From Eopsaltria australis (taxonomy: Eukaryota > Chordata > Aves > Passeriformes > Petroicidae), in NCBI GenBank assembly GCA_034509425.1, contig JAVTVJ010000072.1:3720001-3784000 (forward strand): a DNA stretch of 64,000 nucleotides, in the 5' to 3' direction. The notes beneath the pieces were generated by a model. The model ran no database searches and was not told the origin of the DNA. It saw only the letters and a list, made by a program, of their open reading frames with translations. Both the position numbers and the translations under genes were made by a program. Of the stretch, positions 1 to 14,535 are shown piece by piece. Position 1 is the stretch's first letter. Each line of letters starts with the position of its first letter.

Positions 1-3000
1 AGCAGAACACTTTAAAAAATGGATAATGTTTTGGATGAGAAATAACACCAAAATACAGGCTCTGATAGTACAGATAATAAAGCTAACAGCTGAATAGAAT
101 GGAGATACTGAATGCACATCTAGGCTCCATTATGTTTCCACAGCATGCTTCCCTTCTATATATCCTGCAGCCTCCATTTATACTGTCTGGTAAAACACTA
201 TTAAAACCTCACTCAGCTAGCTACAGAAAATGCTCACAGATTATTTAAAATAAATAAGCATTCAGCAGAACTTAACTTTAATGGTGCAAGAAGCATTTTG
301 TCAGAGCTAAAGACCAACATGAGGATTGTCTATCTTTGGTACAAAATTTAACCTGTCAGTTGGTTACTGAGTGTTCCATCTCATGAAAATGTTAAGCAAC
401 ATCCCTCTTTTGAGAAAATGAAGATGTCATTACAAAATATTCTCCTTCATTACTTAAGTGTTAAGCCATATTTATGCATCCTCTGAGCATACACTATTTC
501 TCCGATAAATAAAACAGGCCCAATTCTTGGAAAGACACAGGCACACCTTGCCTAAACCTCCAAAATGTTAAGGGCTTGTTACAAACTTTGCTTGTAACCC
601 CTCTCTAGCTCACCATTTTGTTTTACTTCTGTATGATGCTTCAGTGGCTCTCCTTCTTGGTTGGTATATTGCAGCACTCCAGTGAATTGAACCTGAACAG
701 GAAGTTGCACCAAGGTTAGAAAATGCCTCAAAGAAAAGTGGAATCTTTGTCTGGGCATTCCTGACTGAAACATATGGAACATGTTTTGCCTTCTTCAGTA
801 TTTTAAACTGTCACATTACCATGAATCTAGGATGCAGGTGAGAGGAGGCTGGTATTAAACAGCTCATCCCCTGATGCATAACCCAACAATGTTCCACGTG
901 AGTTTACACTGGCTGGCAGAGACAGCTTTGACTCTGATAAGAGCTGAGTGTGAGGGATTCTCTAGAGACTGCACTGAACCGTACAAGTGAAAATCAGAGT
1001 TCCTGTTGAACTCATGACTCCCACACTGCACATTGAATGCATCCACTAACACTTTATTGGAAGTGGGGGCAGGCTGTGTTTTTAAAATTGCATACTTATA
1101 AGTAAGCAACAAATTGGGTATTTAGCATACAGTTAAGATTGCCTAACAGTTTTTTGTTATAAAACTTTGTCTCTGCTAATTACAATTTTGTGTGTCTTAA
1201 GCTGTTTGGGCTTGAATTCCCTCATTTATGTGTTTGCTGCAATTGGCTGTTACCTTTTTGGGTTTTAGGTCATGTAATACAGATGTTTCCAAGACAAATG
1301 TGCCAAAACACATTTTCCCCAGTCTGAAAATAGTAAGAAGGGGGAAAAAAAGGCCAGAAGAAAAATCCCTTTTATGCAATTTTCATTTAGAAGTTTTAGT
1401 ACTTTCGCAGATGAAGGAGTTGCTACAGTCACTACATATGTAACAAGAGGGCTTTATTGGCTCCTGTGGTTGCCTAATTATATTAAAATGATAATCCTTT
1501 GGAAATGATAAATCAGAAGTTCACATACTTTCAAAGGCCACCAAATTTTCTAAAGATGTGGCTTTCACTGAGGGTGGTCCATCCCTTTGCTCTTTTACAT
1601 TAAGCAAATGGCAGCTGTTCATGAGCCACGGAGCAGATCCGTAGGCATCTCCTTCCAGTGCTGGGCTGGAAGGACCTTGCCTGCTGATCCTCCCCACCAC
1701 AGACAAAAGAAAAAGGCCTTCTTTGAGCTTCCCAGCACTCCCTCCTGTGGCAAAGAACATGAGGAGAGACAGACTTTTCTTCTAGTGGTCCTTTTTGTAA
1801 TGGGAATGGGATCCTAGAAGCAGAGACAGGAACAAATTCTCAGCATCTCTCTGCGGACATACGGGAATACCACCAGCAAAATGTGGGGTTTGTGGTTCTT
1901 TTGTAAGGGCAAGCTCTTGTACCAGCATCCCTTCTAACAAAGGGATAGAGGACTGTGGCTCTTCAAGCCCCCAGACAGCCGATGAGTCATGTTTTAAGGA
2001 GGCCTAAAGTTTTTTTAAACGTTTCCCACTAAATTCTAAGGCAATAAGTCTAATTACACTTTATGCTTTAGCGCACTTAGAAGAACAGCATGATTTGGAA
2101 ACGGCTCTTTTCAGAAAATGGCTTTGTAGAACACATTTGAAAGTGACTGCTTTTCTGAATGCAAATGCCTGAATTGCTCTAATTGTCTAACTGGGAAAAG
2201 TAGTCTTTTTTTAGACTGCCAATATTTGAAGAAACTATGAAAGGACAGGACAGTTTCTCCCAGTATGCCTTTTTAATAAGCTTTCTATTCTAGTTCTAAA
2301 TACAAATAACCAGTGAGATTGCCAGTACTTTCATTTTATTATGTAGTAATTAGATGTCTTTTTTAAAAAAAGTATCTTAAAAAACCCCACAATTTTAATT
2401 TTCAGGCTGTAAATCCTAATCGTGCTAATTGTCACACTGAAGTTTGGAGTCCCTAAAAGTAGAAGTAATGTCTTCAGGACTTCCTATTACCAACCTTGTC
2501 TTTAGCCTGACAGGTAAATAACATCCCTGTAGTAAGTACAACACCTGTTTGCATAAAAAATAGAACAGAAAGTGTATTTTTAGTTTCTTTTAATGCAATT
2601 TCACAGCAGGGAACTCGAAAAAGAAGAAACACTGCATCTGATTTCCTTTAGAATATGATTTAGAGACTAAACCAGCTTCTATCCTCACTGCTTACAGGTG
2701 GGAGCATCATCAGGACTGCTTCTAGAGACTTCTGCTTGGTTTTCTGCGGCAGATATGGCTCAGGGGAATCCACTGCAACTTTTATTTAAAATTCTGAAGC
2801 AAACATTCAGCTGCAGTAAGCCAGCCCTCACCTATGTCTCTGAGCCTTCTGTTGACAGTATCAGGCAGAAAAAGATGGCCTGCATGTCTTTCCTAACTGC
2901 AGGAGAAAACATGGCCTGTGGGTATCAAGAACTGGGTCTTGATGCTTATCCTGTGGGTACCCACAAACACAAGCAGGTTCCTATTCTCCTGATTTGCACT

Positions 3001-6000
3001 CCTAGGGAAGCCCTGGTCCCTCAGCCAATTCCTGAGATGGCTGCAGTGGGAATCTTAGGTACAGATGAATCTGAACAGCCCCTAAAGGGGCTGCCAATCC
3101 TGCTCCTACATCCTTACCTTCTGCTGCCTCTCTTCCTACTATCCCATTCTTGGCTGTCACCTGCACACCTGAACTCCCATTTAAACTGCCAGTCCTCAAC
3201 TCTGTCACAGCTGGAGACCAGGTCTCTGCAGGTCCCCAGGTTAATCCTCTCTGATCCTGCTGCCTCACTGTTTTGCAGCCAATAGGACAGAAGGAAGAAG
3301 AGCAAGGGCTTCTCTCTGCAGCTCAGTCTTGCTCTGGTACATGGTACTGGATTTGTAACAAGGGATTTTGGTGCTGGGATTTTTAACAAGGGTTCCTCGG
3401 TGTTTAAGAGGTCTTCCCATACAGCAATCAGTTGGATAATGGAAAACCATGTTCTACACCACTGTATATAGACTTCAGTAAATTAGTTTCTGCGCTTGCC
3501 TTTCTTCCCCCATTCACTGGTTTGCTCTGGATTGGATGAGGAGGATGAACTAATTTGTACACGGCAGGCATAAGGGGAAGACCAGATCTCTGGACCACCC
3601 TGTGCAGACAAACTGACATCATAGTGGCACTGGAAGCATGAGGGAATTCTGGTGAGTCCCACAGGAGCTGTGGCAGGAGCAGTACATGGGCATGGCAGAC
3701 ACAGCCCCACGCCTCCACGTCCAGCAGCAGCAGCAGGGCTGAGCATGTGTTCCCAGTAGCTCCAGAGCAAAGCCAGGGCCACATCCAGCCTGGAGACAAG
3801 CCTAGCAGCAGGACTTACACTGAGACAGACCCCTCTGCCCTCCAGGGATGTACTGATGGTGCTCATCCAGGAGATCCCTGGAGTGTGGCTGGATCATCCC
3901 AAACTCTCTGTAGTGGCCTCTGGGTCCAGGGACAGTCCCCAGCACCCATGGGAGCTTGGCCAGATTCCCTGCAGGGAGATTGAAGAGGCACTGTAAGCAC
4001 TGTTTGCCTCATTTATAGGGTTAAGTTCAGTCCCAGGGATGGATATAGGGGCACAGAAGTTAGGAGAGGGCTGAAAGCATCAAATCCTTCATATGCTTCA
4101 GCATACTTAGCTTACTTTTAGTAACACTAAGAGGTGCAGCTCTTCAAAATAGAGAATAGAGGCCAATGGTGGGTCTATCAGTACACTAAATTTGCAATAA
4201 ATCAGTGATCAAAACAAGTGATAATCATTAAAAGTATCTTCTGGTTTGCACAAAGTAAAGATTTGGGGCTCAGAAGTGATAGTATAAAAACACCTGAAGG
4301 AAAAGTCATCCATGGTTCAGCGAAAAATACCTATATACTTGTGCAAGTCAACAAAACATTGTCCCTGGTATAAATCATCACATAAGTGTTCATTTTTCAA
4401 TATAGCTGCTGCTGTAAGTTCCTAAAAACATGTCTGAAAACTGAAAATGGGAAGGAGTATTTTTTCCCTGACTCACTTTCTTGCGTCTTCTATAGCACTG
4501 CTGAAGATGTGGCTTATTTCTAGAATGGTTTAAAGTAGTTATGACACAACCTTTGGGTCCTCATCATCTCCAAAGATATATACTCCTTGAGTATGACATA
4601 AAAGGTCCCTTCCAGCATGTGTTTCAGACATGAATAAGACACAAGATAACTGATGTTGGAAAGTGGAGTTTTCTTAATCTCACATAATACTGTGAAGAAA
4701 CCTGGAAACAAGAAAACTTTGATATAAAGGCTTCCAGAAGGGACTTGAATTTCAAGTTAACACTGGCATTTCTAAAGGAAACACAAACACAGGAGAAGGG
4801 TACTTTTCCTAACATGAACTTTTCTAGTGCTTTCCTGTCCATTTCTGCCTAGCAAACTGAAAATTGCTTAACCTGAAAACTTTTATTAGGATAGCAAGGG
4901 AGATAATATATTAAATTCACCCAGAGACTTCTGTGACTCCATCAACTTCTTCTCAGAATAAATTATTTTAAAAATACCTAGTGACTTGGAAAGAAGCTTT
5001 ATTTTTCTACACCGGTACCCTTAACAGTTGAATTTTAATCCCAGTATGCAACTGGTACAAGTGACAACACTATCAAGAAATTTACACTGGGGGTGTCGAT
5101 AGGTGCACCCAAAGAAGAATCATTCTTTCTAGCTTGAATGAGAGTAATACATAGTGACAGAAATTACTTTGTACCAGATGAGACCTTACTGAAGTAGTTC
5201 ATGAGATTATTGCCCTGACTCTGTATCTGACTTTAGCTTGATTTATTTACCCCCTAGCCATCAGCTGAACAGAATATGCAGTGTTGCAGATACTGAGGAT
5301 CAGCTTAGACTGCTCATAAAACTGGGTCTGCTCTATGGCATCCAAGCTAGAACTGATCATGTCCTCATTACTCCCATTTCCTGCATTAGGTAAGTGAGAA
5401 ATTGTGTGCGTACGCCTCCTCATATTTTCATTTGCTCCACAGATTTCCCCTGCATGTTGACTTCACTGATAACTGAACACTGCGGAAACAGAAGGGCACC
5501 ATAGATTTATTCACTGTTTTTGCATGCAGCAAATTTCTGAGGCATTGGTAAAATACTTAAAAGAAGTGTTTTAAGCCTTGTAATTTAAAAAAAAAATATT
5601 CTCAAACTTCTCTTTTTAATCAGTTTGCATTTCACTGGAGGAAAAATGTCCATGGCAACACTCCACACATTTAAAGATGCAACATAACCCATGAAGATAT
5701 GTAAAGCATTTTGTGCACATGCATTGTGTTCAGCTAATAACTAAAATGCCCAGTGTTGGCTCACTGTATCCACTAAAACAAGATTATGATTTTTATTGCC
5801 TTTCTGTCAACTACAACCACATGGAGACAGTTGATAGAGATGGCCCTTCTGAAGGAGTCACCTCTAAGGGAGCAAACAGCCTCATTTGGTGGGAGAGTGC
5901 TGGAGCAAACAGGGCATTTAGAGAGACCTTTCACTGTGAGAGCTTCTGCTGTCACTGGTCAGATCAGTGTGACCAGGTTGTGGCTGGATAGATGGAGTGC

Positions 6001-8587
6001 TGCTCATAACCTGTGTAGGGGCAGGTCTGAAACCAGGTGCACAGGTTTGTATCTGTTTTCAGACAAATGAATGGAAGGATAGCCAAGAGAACAACCATTA
6101 GTGCAGTAAGTAAAATAACACCTCTGTTTCATGAACTCACACTGGTTTGCTCACTTGAACTTACCTATTTTTGAATGGTGCATAGGCTGCCTTGTAGCTA
6201 TGTTCCTTTGGCTGATAACAACTTTGGAAAAGAACATTAAAGGACAATAAAGGGAATATGTTAAAGGTTTCACCCTAAAAATAATCGTTCTATTAACAGA
6301 AGACTTAAATTAACATTTCTAAAAATAAAATAGAATTAATTCAGTTCACAAATAACTTCACAAACAGATGAACTCCAAATATAGCCAGAGAACAGCTGAA
6401 TATTTCAGAAATAATGACATATTTGTTTAAGAAAAAGCACTGTTGTCATAAACACATCTCATGGAATACAGATCAGCAGAACGCCATCAATACACAGCTG
6501 CACACATGAGCTGGTATAAACAAAAAGCCACTGCTGCTGGGATTACAGCAGCTAGAAAAATATAACAGAGATGAACTCTCCTTTTTTGAGAGGAATGGAG
6601 AAGAAACTCCCAACACATTTCCTAAAGTGAGTGGACTTTTTTACTAACATGGGGACAATTGCTATCTGATGTAATTTCTGACAGAAGGCTCCTTCGTATC
6701 CTTTTAGGGAGGGACTCATTCTCTTGAAAAGATTATGTTGTTTTGAACCCTCTAAAATATTGCCCATGCTTGATGAACCATCAGTTCTTCTTGCTGTAGG
6801 GTCTTTATGTCTCAAGTGGGACCAAACATGTGTAACTGCATCCTTGGAGCAATCTTCATCACCACGAGGCAGCAGATACTCCATGCAGATTTGTGAGGAT
6901 AGCAGGTACCGTAAACAGCTGCTTTTCAGATCTCCATGTGCTGATTTCCTAATCTAAGAATGAGGAGAAGGTAAAAAAATTGTAGTAAATAGATAGCCTT
7001 AGAGGAAAAAGATTAAATCAGTTTAGTCACTAAATTACCAAAATATCACAGCAAATAGAGATTCATTTATGGCAATATTAATGAAGAAGGCAGAAACACC
7101 TACAGGATTTAGCTAGAAAATTTACATCAAAATCTAACAAAATTTTTTACTGTTAAATAGTTGAACTAGGCAACTTTAGGTCTTAAAACCATCATTCATA
7201 CCAGCATGTCCTTAGTATAGCCAGGAAAAGAAATATGCTCAGTCATTGACTAGCTCAGATGCTAAACTTGCTCTATTTACATGGAAATTTAGATGTACTA
7301 AACCATGGTTTCTTCACCTCAGGCAAATATGCTGTTCACTAATCTGTCTTAGATAAATTAATTAAGGCAAGAGGTCTAAGAGTTAATCTAGAAACAAAGT
7401 CTTCAAATTTTGAATGAAGAACCAAACTACCGAAAGAAGTGACAGTACTGTACCTCCATTTCCCCAAGTCCATCAGCTGCAAGGCTGGGATTAAAATTTA
7501 ACTGTTAAAGGGTATCCATGCAACTTGTTCTTAGTAGAATTGTTGGGACAAAAAATTCTGGGAAGTGTTGCATATTAGCAGTGATGTTGTGCAAAAACTT
7601 TGGGGTTTACAGTTTCAAGAGACAGTACTAAAACTAGAAAATCACACATAGAGCCATTTCTTTTAATGGATTTTGTTGAAGAAAGAGGAAGCTAGTGATG
7701 GAAAGAAGCATGTAGAAACTGCAGTCAGGTAATTGTTACTCTTCGTGGACTTGAAATACTTGCTCACTTTATCTGCATACCTGAAACCAAACTGCTGATC
7801 TAAAGCACATTCACATTTCATTCAAAATATCTTTGACCCACACCTAGTCATTTTAATATTAGAAAACTCTGGATACATTGAATATTCTGGGTGTCTCTCA
7901 TAGACAGGACTAAGGGACCCATGGGTGCCTTTTGTGCTGTAGCTATTAATGCCGTTTAAAGCATTAAAAAACTACTTGAGACAATGTTTGTGTGGAATAA
8001 TCCCTGCTTGCTTTGATTTACTACTGATACTTCAAAGTGAAAAACATTTCCACTTCACCCAAGATGGACCTTAATCAGTCTTTTTTCTGCCACACTAAAA
8101 TCTCATCTAGGCTAGGAGAAAGCATGGAGCTGTAATTGTTGTGAATAGGAGGTGAAATGTATAAGTAACATGTCAACATTATGTGAGTGCATAGCGACAT
8201 GAAACCCTGCATAGAAGACCACCACACACCACCTAAACAACCACATCCTAAAAACCTTAATCAAGCAAGACTGACTATTGGAGATGACTGAGCTGGTCCA
8301 TGATTAAATGTACTCTACCGGCTCACATTCTTTAGTTTTAAAACGATTAACCCCCTGTTAGAAATTCATTAGCTGACATTCAAGTGCACCACAATTTTAT
8401 TTCATTCTGGATATATAAGCCATAGAACAAGAGTAGATTCAGTGGAAAGAAAAAAATTTGCATTCTATTTTAGTCGTTCAGATTTCTTCCATTAAAACTT
8501 GGTTTCAAGACTTATTTTACTAGAATTTTCCCAGGTCATTAAAAATAAGCAACAATTGTATTTAGCTTTGAAGATAAATATGTGCGT
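1..8587. other. Non-coding stretch, no gene recognised
   Basis: Mostly AT-rich unique sequence. A GC-richer patch at about 2700-4000 carries open frames of up to 195 codons (2698-3285 plus; 3428-3866 minus), but they overlap on both strands, lack recognisable protein content, and the longest does not begin with ATG. A weak MIR-like patch (CCATTTCCCCAAGTCCATCA) sits near 7455. Confidence 0.6.
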
Positions 8588-9354
8588 ATGTTGTTTTTGT
8601 GCCAGGAGCTTGCCCCATGTCTAACAGAGCTAATGTCAGATGGCTCCAGGAGGGACCCACTGCTGGCCAAGGGTGAGCCCAGCAGCGATGGTGCTGGCAC
8701 CTCTGGGATAACATGTTTAAGGGTAGAAAAGTTGTTTTACAAGAGCAAATACAGCCAGGGAAGAGAGGAGTGAGAATACGTGAGAGAAACAGTCCTGCAG
8801 ACACCAAGGTCAGTGATAAAGGAGGGCAAGGAAGGGAAGAAGTGTTCCAGGCATGGAAAGGACCAACACTGGAGCAGTTCAGGAAGAACTGCAGTCCATG
8901 GGAAGAGCTCATGTTGGAAGCGTTCATGGAGGACTGTCTCCCATGGGAAGGGCCACATGCTAGAGCAGGGGAAGAGTGTGAGGAGTCCTCCCCATGAGAA
9001 GGAAGGAGCAGCAGAGACATTGTGGGGTGAACTGACCGCTGCCTCCATTTTCTGTTCCTCTGCACCACTGTGGGGGAAGAACTGAGAGAAAATTGGGAAT
9101 GAAGTTGAGCCCAAGAAGAAGGGAGGAGTGGGAAGAAGGTTTTCGGGTTTGGTTTTATTTCTCATTATCCTATTCTGATTTGATTGATGATAAGATCAAA
9201 TAATTTCGTCAAGTCAGTTTTGCCCTTGATGGTAACTGGTGAGTGATCTCTCCCCATCCCTATCTTGACCCACAAGCCTTTTGTCTCCCCTGCCCAGCTG
9301 AGGAGGGGAAATGACAGAGTGGCTTTGGTGAGCACAGTCAGGGTCAGCCCACCA
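8588..9354 (+). mobile_element. Solo LTR of an avian endogenous retrovirus, decayed
   Basis: I recognise this stretch as an LTR type widespread in bird genomes. Landmarks in order are: the 5' part around 8605-8700, including CCACTGCTGGCCAAGG and CCTCTGGGATAACATGTTTA; GTGAGAGAAACAGTCCTGCA near 8780; repeated units on the theme of ACACTGGAGCAG and CCATGGGAAG at 8860-8960; GTGAACTGACCGCTGCC near 9030; TTTCTCATTATCCTATTCTG near 9160; and a terminal GGTCAGCCCACCA at 9342-9354. It ends in CA. The poly(A) signal region near 9185 is degraded. No gag, pol or env sequence lies next to it, so it is a solo LTR. I believe it is ERVL-like but am unsure of the class. The 100-170 codon open frames across it on both strands are not genes. 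Confidence 0.72.
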
Positions 9355-12300
9355 CGGTGCATTTGTTAACACAGTTTTTCTTTTCATCAATACAAGGCTG
9401 CTGTTTTAGAAAGCACAGATCTCTTCTGCATAAAATTTCTGCCTTTCCAGAGGAAAATATATGCACGAGTGAAGAGAAATTTAGGTTTAGAACACCATGT
9501 AATCAAGTAAAGGGGAGAGAACTCAGTGAAGTCTACTAAATAGTGATAACAGTTCTTTCTCCCTTTCATTTCAGAGATTTGCTAAAGCAAATGCAAATTT
9601 GAGAGAGAAATATGGGAAATTAAAATTAACTGGAAATCAGGATAGAAATGGTGTGGGGGTATTACCTTTCATTTGATTTTCTGCATGCAGAACTTGTGCA
9701 AATTCTCAAGAGATGTAAGGTGTCTTCAGTTTGAGTCTTCTGATGGCAATGTATCAGGTTGAAAAAGAGATCTCTTCTTCCCTATGTGGTGGCTAGACTC
9801 ATCCAACCAAACAATTACAGACAAAACTATTACAGCAGTAACACTTATAAGGCAGGCAGAATGTCTTTATATCTGCAGTTTCCCTCTTCAGGAAGCTCAA
9901 GTAAATGAAAAATCTTGTCATCAGCTACATGGGTATTCAGTGCTCTGATGTTGAAGAAGCTCCTTGACTCAGTGCATGCACCTTCAGTGCTTCTTGCTTG
10001 TGGTTTGAACTCTGAGCACCAATATCCACACATTTGAGATACACCTTTGGATATCCTTCATTTTGAATAGTAAAGTGAAAAGTCTTCCTTGTAATGTTCA
10101 CTCATGTCACTGCCTCTATATGCAGCACTTCCTTACTTGACTCCATGTTGAGGTCTCTGTTCTTGAGAATTCTTTGAGAATGTCTTATTTCATTATTAAG
10201 TCTGGTCACAGAGATCTTCTCATCATTAGGTGGATACCATCTTCTAGTAGATCCTCATCTTCACCTAATGAAGTGCCATGATGAAACAAAAAAGCTTTCT
10301 AAAGATGTCAATTATCTCACCCCTGCAGTAGTACAGGCTGGGCATAATAAAATGAATGGCAATTTTAAATGAATTTTTAAAAAATTACAACTAGTTCTTC
10401 TACTAGTGTGACTGTATTGTAAAATCCATGTCAATTGAATGCTTGTGGAAGATCATGAAATTACAAACTTCTAGACTGGACCTTTGTATTTATCCCCAGA
10501 ATGGACAAAGCATGTTGCTGGGTATCAATGCACATTTTCATCCATCCACTACAGGCTTAGGCAAGCCATTCAAGGCTCCAGGTGAAGATAAGTAACACTC
10601 CATTTATACATATATTGAGCCTCTTGCTTGTGTGGACTGAAGTGTGGTCACTAAAAAGCAGATAAAGAACTGGAGCAATGTTCTCTCATTCTTGACGCTA
10701 ACCGAGGCTAATATGGTAGCTGGGAGGTGAAAAAATAGGAATTTCAGTTTTCATTTGCACAATCAGATTTGAAAAGCTGTTTTCATCATCCTGTAGCAAA
10801 TGAGATTGTGTGAGGTGGGAAATCTAAGAAAAAGGAATTAAACACTTTGTTGGCTGAAAAGCTCTTTCTGAATATCTCAGTCGTGTGACATTAGTCTAGT
10901 ACCGAGTGATAGAAATGTTTTGACCTTGCTGATTGCAAAGTTTTTCAATTATTTTTAAAAATTATCTGCATAAAAATAACCATGATCTGGATGTTTTTTA
11001 GGGATCTAAATTAAAACCACAGTCATTCATTACTAGTCTGCTAAATTATCACTTTTAAAAGAAAAAACAATCCATATTAAAAATGAGCATGAAATTGATA
11101 TTGAAATTAATACATCAGAACACAGAATTCAAACTTTTGCTTGGCTCCATTTCTTTGTGTTTTCCTCCTTTAAAACATTTGCTGAGCCAAATACTGGATT
11201 TACATATTTCATTATCCAAGTCATTAGGATACTAGCTTGGGAGAACAAATGGGATAACATAAGTATGATTACATCTTATCAGATAACACAGCATCAAAAG
11301 AGAGCAACAGAAAATTTCTGTGCAACACAGTATGCACTCATCTGCAACACCAGTTGAGAAGCCTTCAAGTTGTTTGTCTGCATTGAAATCTGAAAACAAT
11401 CAAGGTGTTGGATTTCGAGTCATGTGTTTGACTTCCCTTCTGAGCACATCATTAAGGGACCACATTCTCTGCTGTGGTTTGTAAGTTGGGAGCACTTCAC
11501 CTTTTGCTTCCCCCAAAATGAACAACTAACTTTCCTGTGAATCAGTGTAGCTACCAAAATGTTGAATACTGACTCCACTGACCCCTTTGAAAGTAGCTTG
11601 TTAGATACAGAAGGAAAAGTATTCATCCCAATCAACAGAGGGAGAGAAAAAAAGTCCATCTTATTGCAGCTGCTTCTTTGTAATTCAGCTTCAGGTAACG
11701 GGAAGACACAGATGTCTTCCAGTCATAGCCATTGTAAACTGTGATGTAAACCAGTAACAGGAAAAGATGATGAGGAGCACACAGGAAAGACTTCATCGGT
11801 GCTGGAGCTGGAGAAGACTGAGCTCCAGCCATTACTCCTCATACCCAGTTAATAAAATTCCTCTGCATATGAGATTGCTCAGTGTTTCATTTCTTAACAT
11901 GTGTAGTGATGGTGTGTTGAAGGACATGTCTATGCCGCAACTCTTGTTAGAAGACATTATGGTCCTGGTAAAATGGGAATCTCTGGGGGTATGAATCACC
12001 TGATTGGAGTAGCTAAAGCACCATGTGGCTTGCAAACCAAGAATCTTAAAGCTTCAGCAAGGCAGCAAGTAAAAACTTTAAGGTAAACAAGGTAGTTGTG
12101 GCAGAGGTGGAGGTACAGTGGCTGCCCTGGTGGATGTTGCAACAGTTTTCCAAATACAAGGTTGGTATTAAGTGCATCTTCAAGGTGACAGGTACATTGT
12201 GCAGGCCACTGCATAATAGCCAGGGTCAAAAACTTAGAACCATTTTTACAGTGGGCACATCACCTCAGAAGCTACAGACTGCCTGGGAAAAGATGCTTTA

Positions 12301-14409
12301 AGTTGGTCTTCAAAAAAAGGCTTTTAAAGCTGTATAACCTTTAACACTTGTTACTATTAGTGAAGAAAAAGACTCCATCGTAAAACACTTTAACTGAGCT
12401 CTCTAAACCAAATAGTGCACAACACTTTTTGCTACAAAATACCTTGTCAGGCTATATAAGCACCACCTGTCTGCCAGCCTGCTGCTGTGGTGTGCTATCA
12501 CAGCCGGGGTTAAAAGAAAGACTGACCACAACAAACACACTTTGTTCTAGGAGGCTGATTGTAAAGTAGAATCTGCACCCCTGAAAGTCTCTGGCATTTT
12601 GATAAAACAAACCAACATGATAGAAGCAAATTGTTACAGGGATCCAGCCTTGTAAATGAACTATACTGTCCAGGCTAGCCATGGTGTACCTGGTATTCCA
12701 AGCATTCCTGCATAGGTGGTATGCTCTGCAGCCTGCCATGTATTCTGTATATGAAGGAGGTATATTCCATATACCATGTGGAATTCCATATACTTCAGCT
12801 GGAGAAAGGCCAGACATTTTAAAAGGCTTTGGGAGCTATAAAGTCACATGCTGAAAGTCTCACTCAAGGTACTGCAGAAAATATGTTTGGATGAATTTCC
12901 AAGCCTATGCTGGGGAAGTTGGAAGCAGCAAAAAATCAAGGAGGGCTTGTGGATTATTTACATTCACAGGAAAACTTTAAAAGAAAGAGAGACTTGTCAT
13001 GCCTTCTGGCACGGGGCAGCCTGTGTCTGTCCTTTAAAAAGATGAGGACAGGAGGCACCAGACAACAGTTTGTGAAGAAGAAAAAGAACAACCCAGGCCA
13101 AACGGTGCAAAAGAAATTGAAAGCCTAGAGGGAAAAAAATCTGTTCTATGACTGGAAAATGAGATAGATAATTTAAAAGGGATGAGTTACTTTCAAGACT
13201 CCTCAAGAACAGTAGTACAGCAAATCAAAGCTGGATTTCTTTGAAGCATTGAGAAGATGTGGAGGTGACTCCGCTTTCCACCATGGCAGTCTGCACCTCT
13301 GGGCTTCTCCATAGCCAGGACAAGGGAAGATTAGAGAGATCTGAACACATGTAAAAATTAGGCTCATGTGCAGCAAAGACAGCTTTTCTTTGATGTGCTC
13401 CTTGGCAACAGGGGCCTGCAAGCCAGTCATTATCCATGGCCTGCTGTGTGTGAAGAGAGCACGAGTGGCACAAAGGTTGAGTTTGGGACATGCTGAGTCT
13501 TTACACAAAGCCACCACTAAATTCCTGGTTGACCAGGTGGACATGAAAGGATTCAACAAAATAGGCAGGCAGCCATGTCAGCAACCAGGAAAATTTTTTT
13601 CTGAGACAGCTGCTCAAGCTTCTTGTTATCATAACAAAATAACAAGGCTTTTGGCAGTAATTATGCTCAGAGCCCTTTCAACCTCAAAGAGTAAGACATA
13701 AATGTTGTGGTTCTACATGTGGATGATGAACAAACCCCAGTGAAAACCCCAGTGGCTTTAGAAATGGCTGTGGTGTGAGAGAATACCTGCAGCTCATCCA
13801 GAGGATTGGCAACCATAGGAAAGACCACATACGGTCTCAGCTAACAGGGAAAAGCTCACTCCTGTCTATAACCTGCTTCCCTTCAGCCTATCTTCAGATC
13901 AATATTGTGTTGGTCCCTATTCCTTGAATAAAAGAGAAAAAATTACAGCAGAAATATGTTTTGCCAGGGCTTTGGCAATCACTGTTAATGTGATTGTGTA
14001 CAGCAATATTTGGTAATGTGATAGAGACGAACCAGAGGAGATACAAACCTTTTGACTGAATGTGAAGACGGAGCTCTCACTATTATCTTTTTCCAACAAA
14101 CCCCTATGCCAGAGAATCTTTTCTAGGCGTGCACCCAAGATGGCACATCCCTGAGTGCACTATCAGATCACTGCTCCAGAAGGTACAGGTCACTCTTTAG
14201 ATGGTGGGATATCATGCTTCTAAGCCTGCCCTGACAGAAAGACAATATGTTGGCCTAGGTCCTTCCTCTTTAGCACCTAATTCCAGCAGCTTTTTTCAGT
14301 ATGTAAATAAATAGATGCACTGACAGAAAAAAAATAAGTTCTTATACTAAAAACCTGTTATTTCTATATGTGACCGTTGTGTCCTGTTCATTCATGGTAT
14401 AAAACCAAG
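9355..14409. other. Non-coding stretch, no gene recognised
   Basis: Unique sequence between the LTR and the first CR1 piece. Short open frames occur on both strands at 11420-13700, none recognisable as protein or processed pseudogene. The only structure noted is the palindrome at 12759. Confidence 0.6.
12759..12793. repeat. Short palindrome and repeated ATTCCATATAC
   Basis: GGTATAT (12759-12765) and ATATACC (12769-12775) form perfect 7-base arms around TCC. ATTCCATATAC then recurs at about 12783-12793 next to the palindrome GGAATTCC. No known element was recognised. Confidence 0.7.
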
Positions 14410-14535
14410 AGTCTGGCCCCATCTTCTTTACATTCTCCCATCAGGTGTTTATACACACTTAGAATTCTTAAACCTAATCCTCTCCTGGCTGAGCAATCCC
14501 AACTCTCTCAGACTCTCCCCATACCGAGAGTCACT
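14410..14535 (-). mobile_element. CR1 LINE fragment, minus strand
   Basis: The plus strand reads the reverse complement of the CR1 region that precedes the 3' end. Landmarks are CTGGCCCCATCTTCTTTACA, a TTTATACACACTTAGAATTC stretch, TCCTCTCCTGGCTGAGCAAT, then CCCAACTCTCTCAGACTCTC. A second patch at about 14985-15015 (CCATACTCCAAGATGGGGTC) fits the next upstream part of CR1, suggesting one insertion with about 440 bases of unmatched or inserted sequence between. Confidence 0.65.

Noticed and set aside
2698..3285. 195-codon plus-strand open frame preceded by an acceptor-like TGCTTACAG
   Set aside because: It begins at GTG, not ATG, has no recognisable domain or donor site, and overlaps equally long frames on the other strand.
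8562..9165. Open frames of 94-168 codons on both strands
   Set aside because: They lie within the LTR at 8588-9354.
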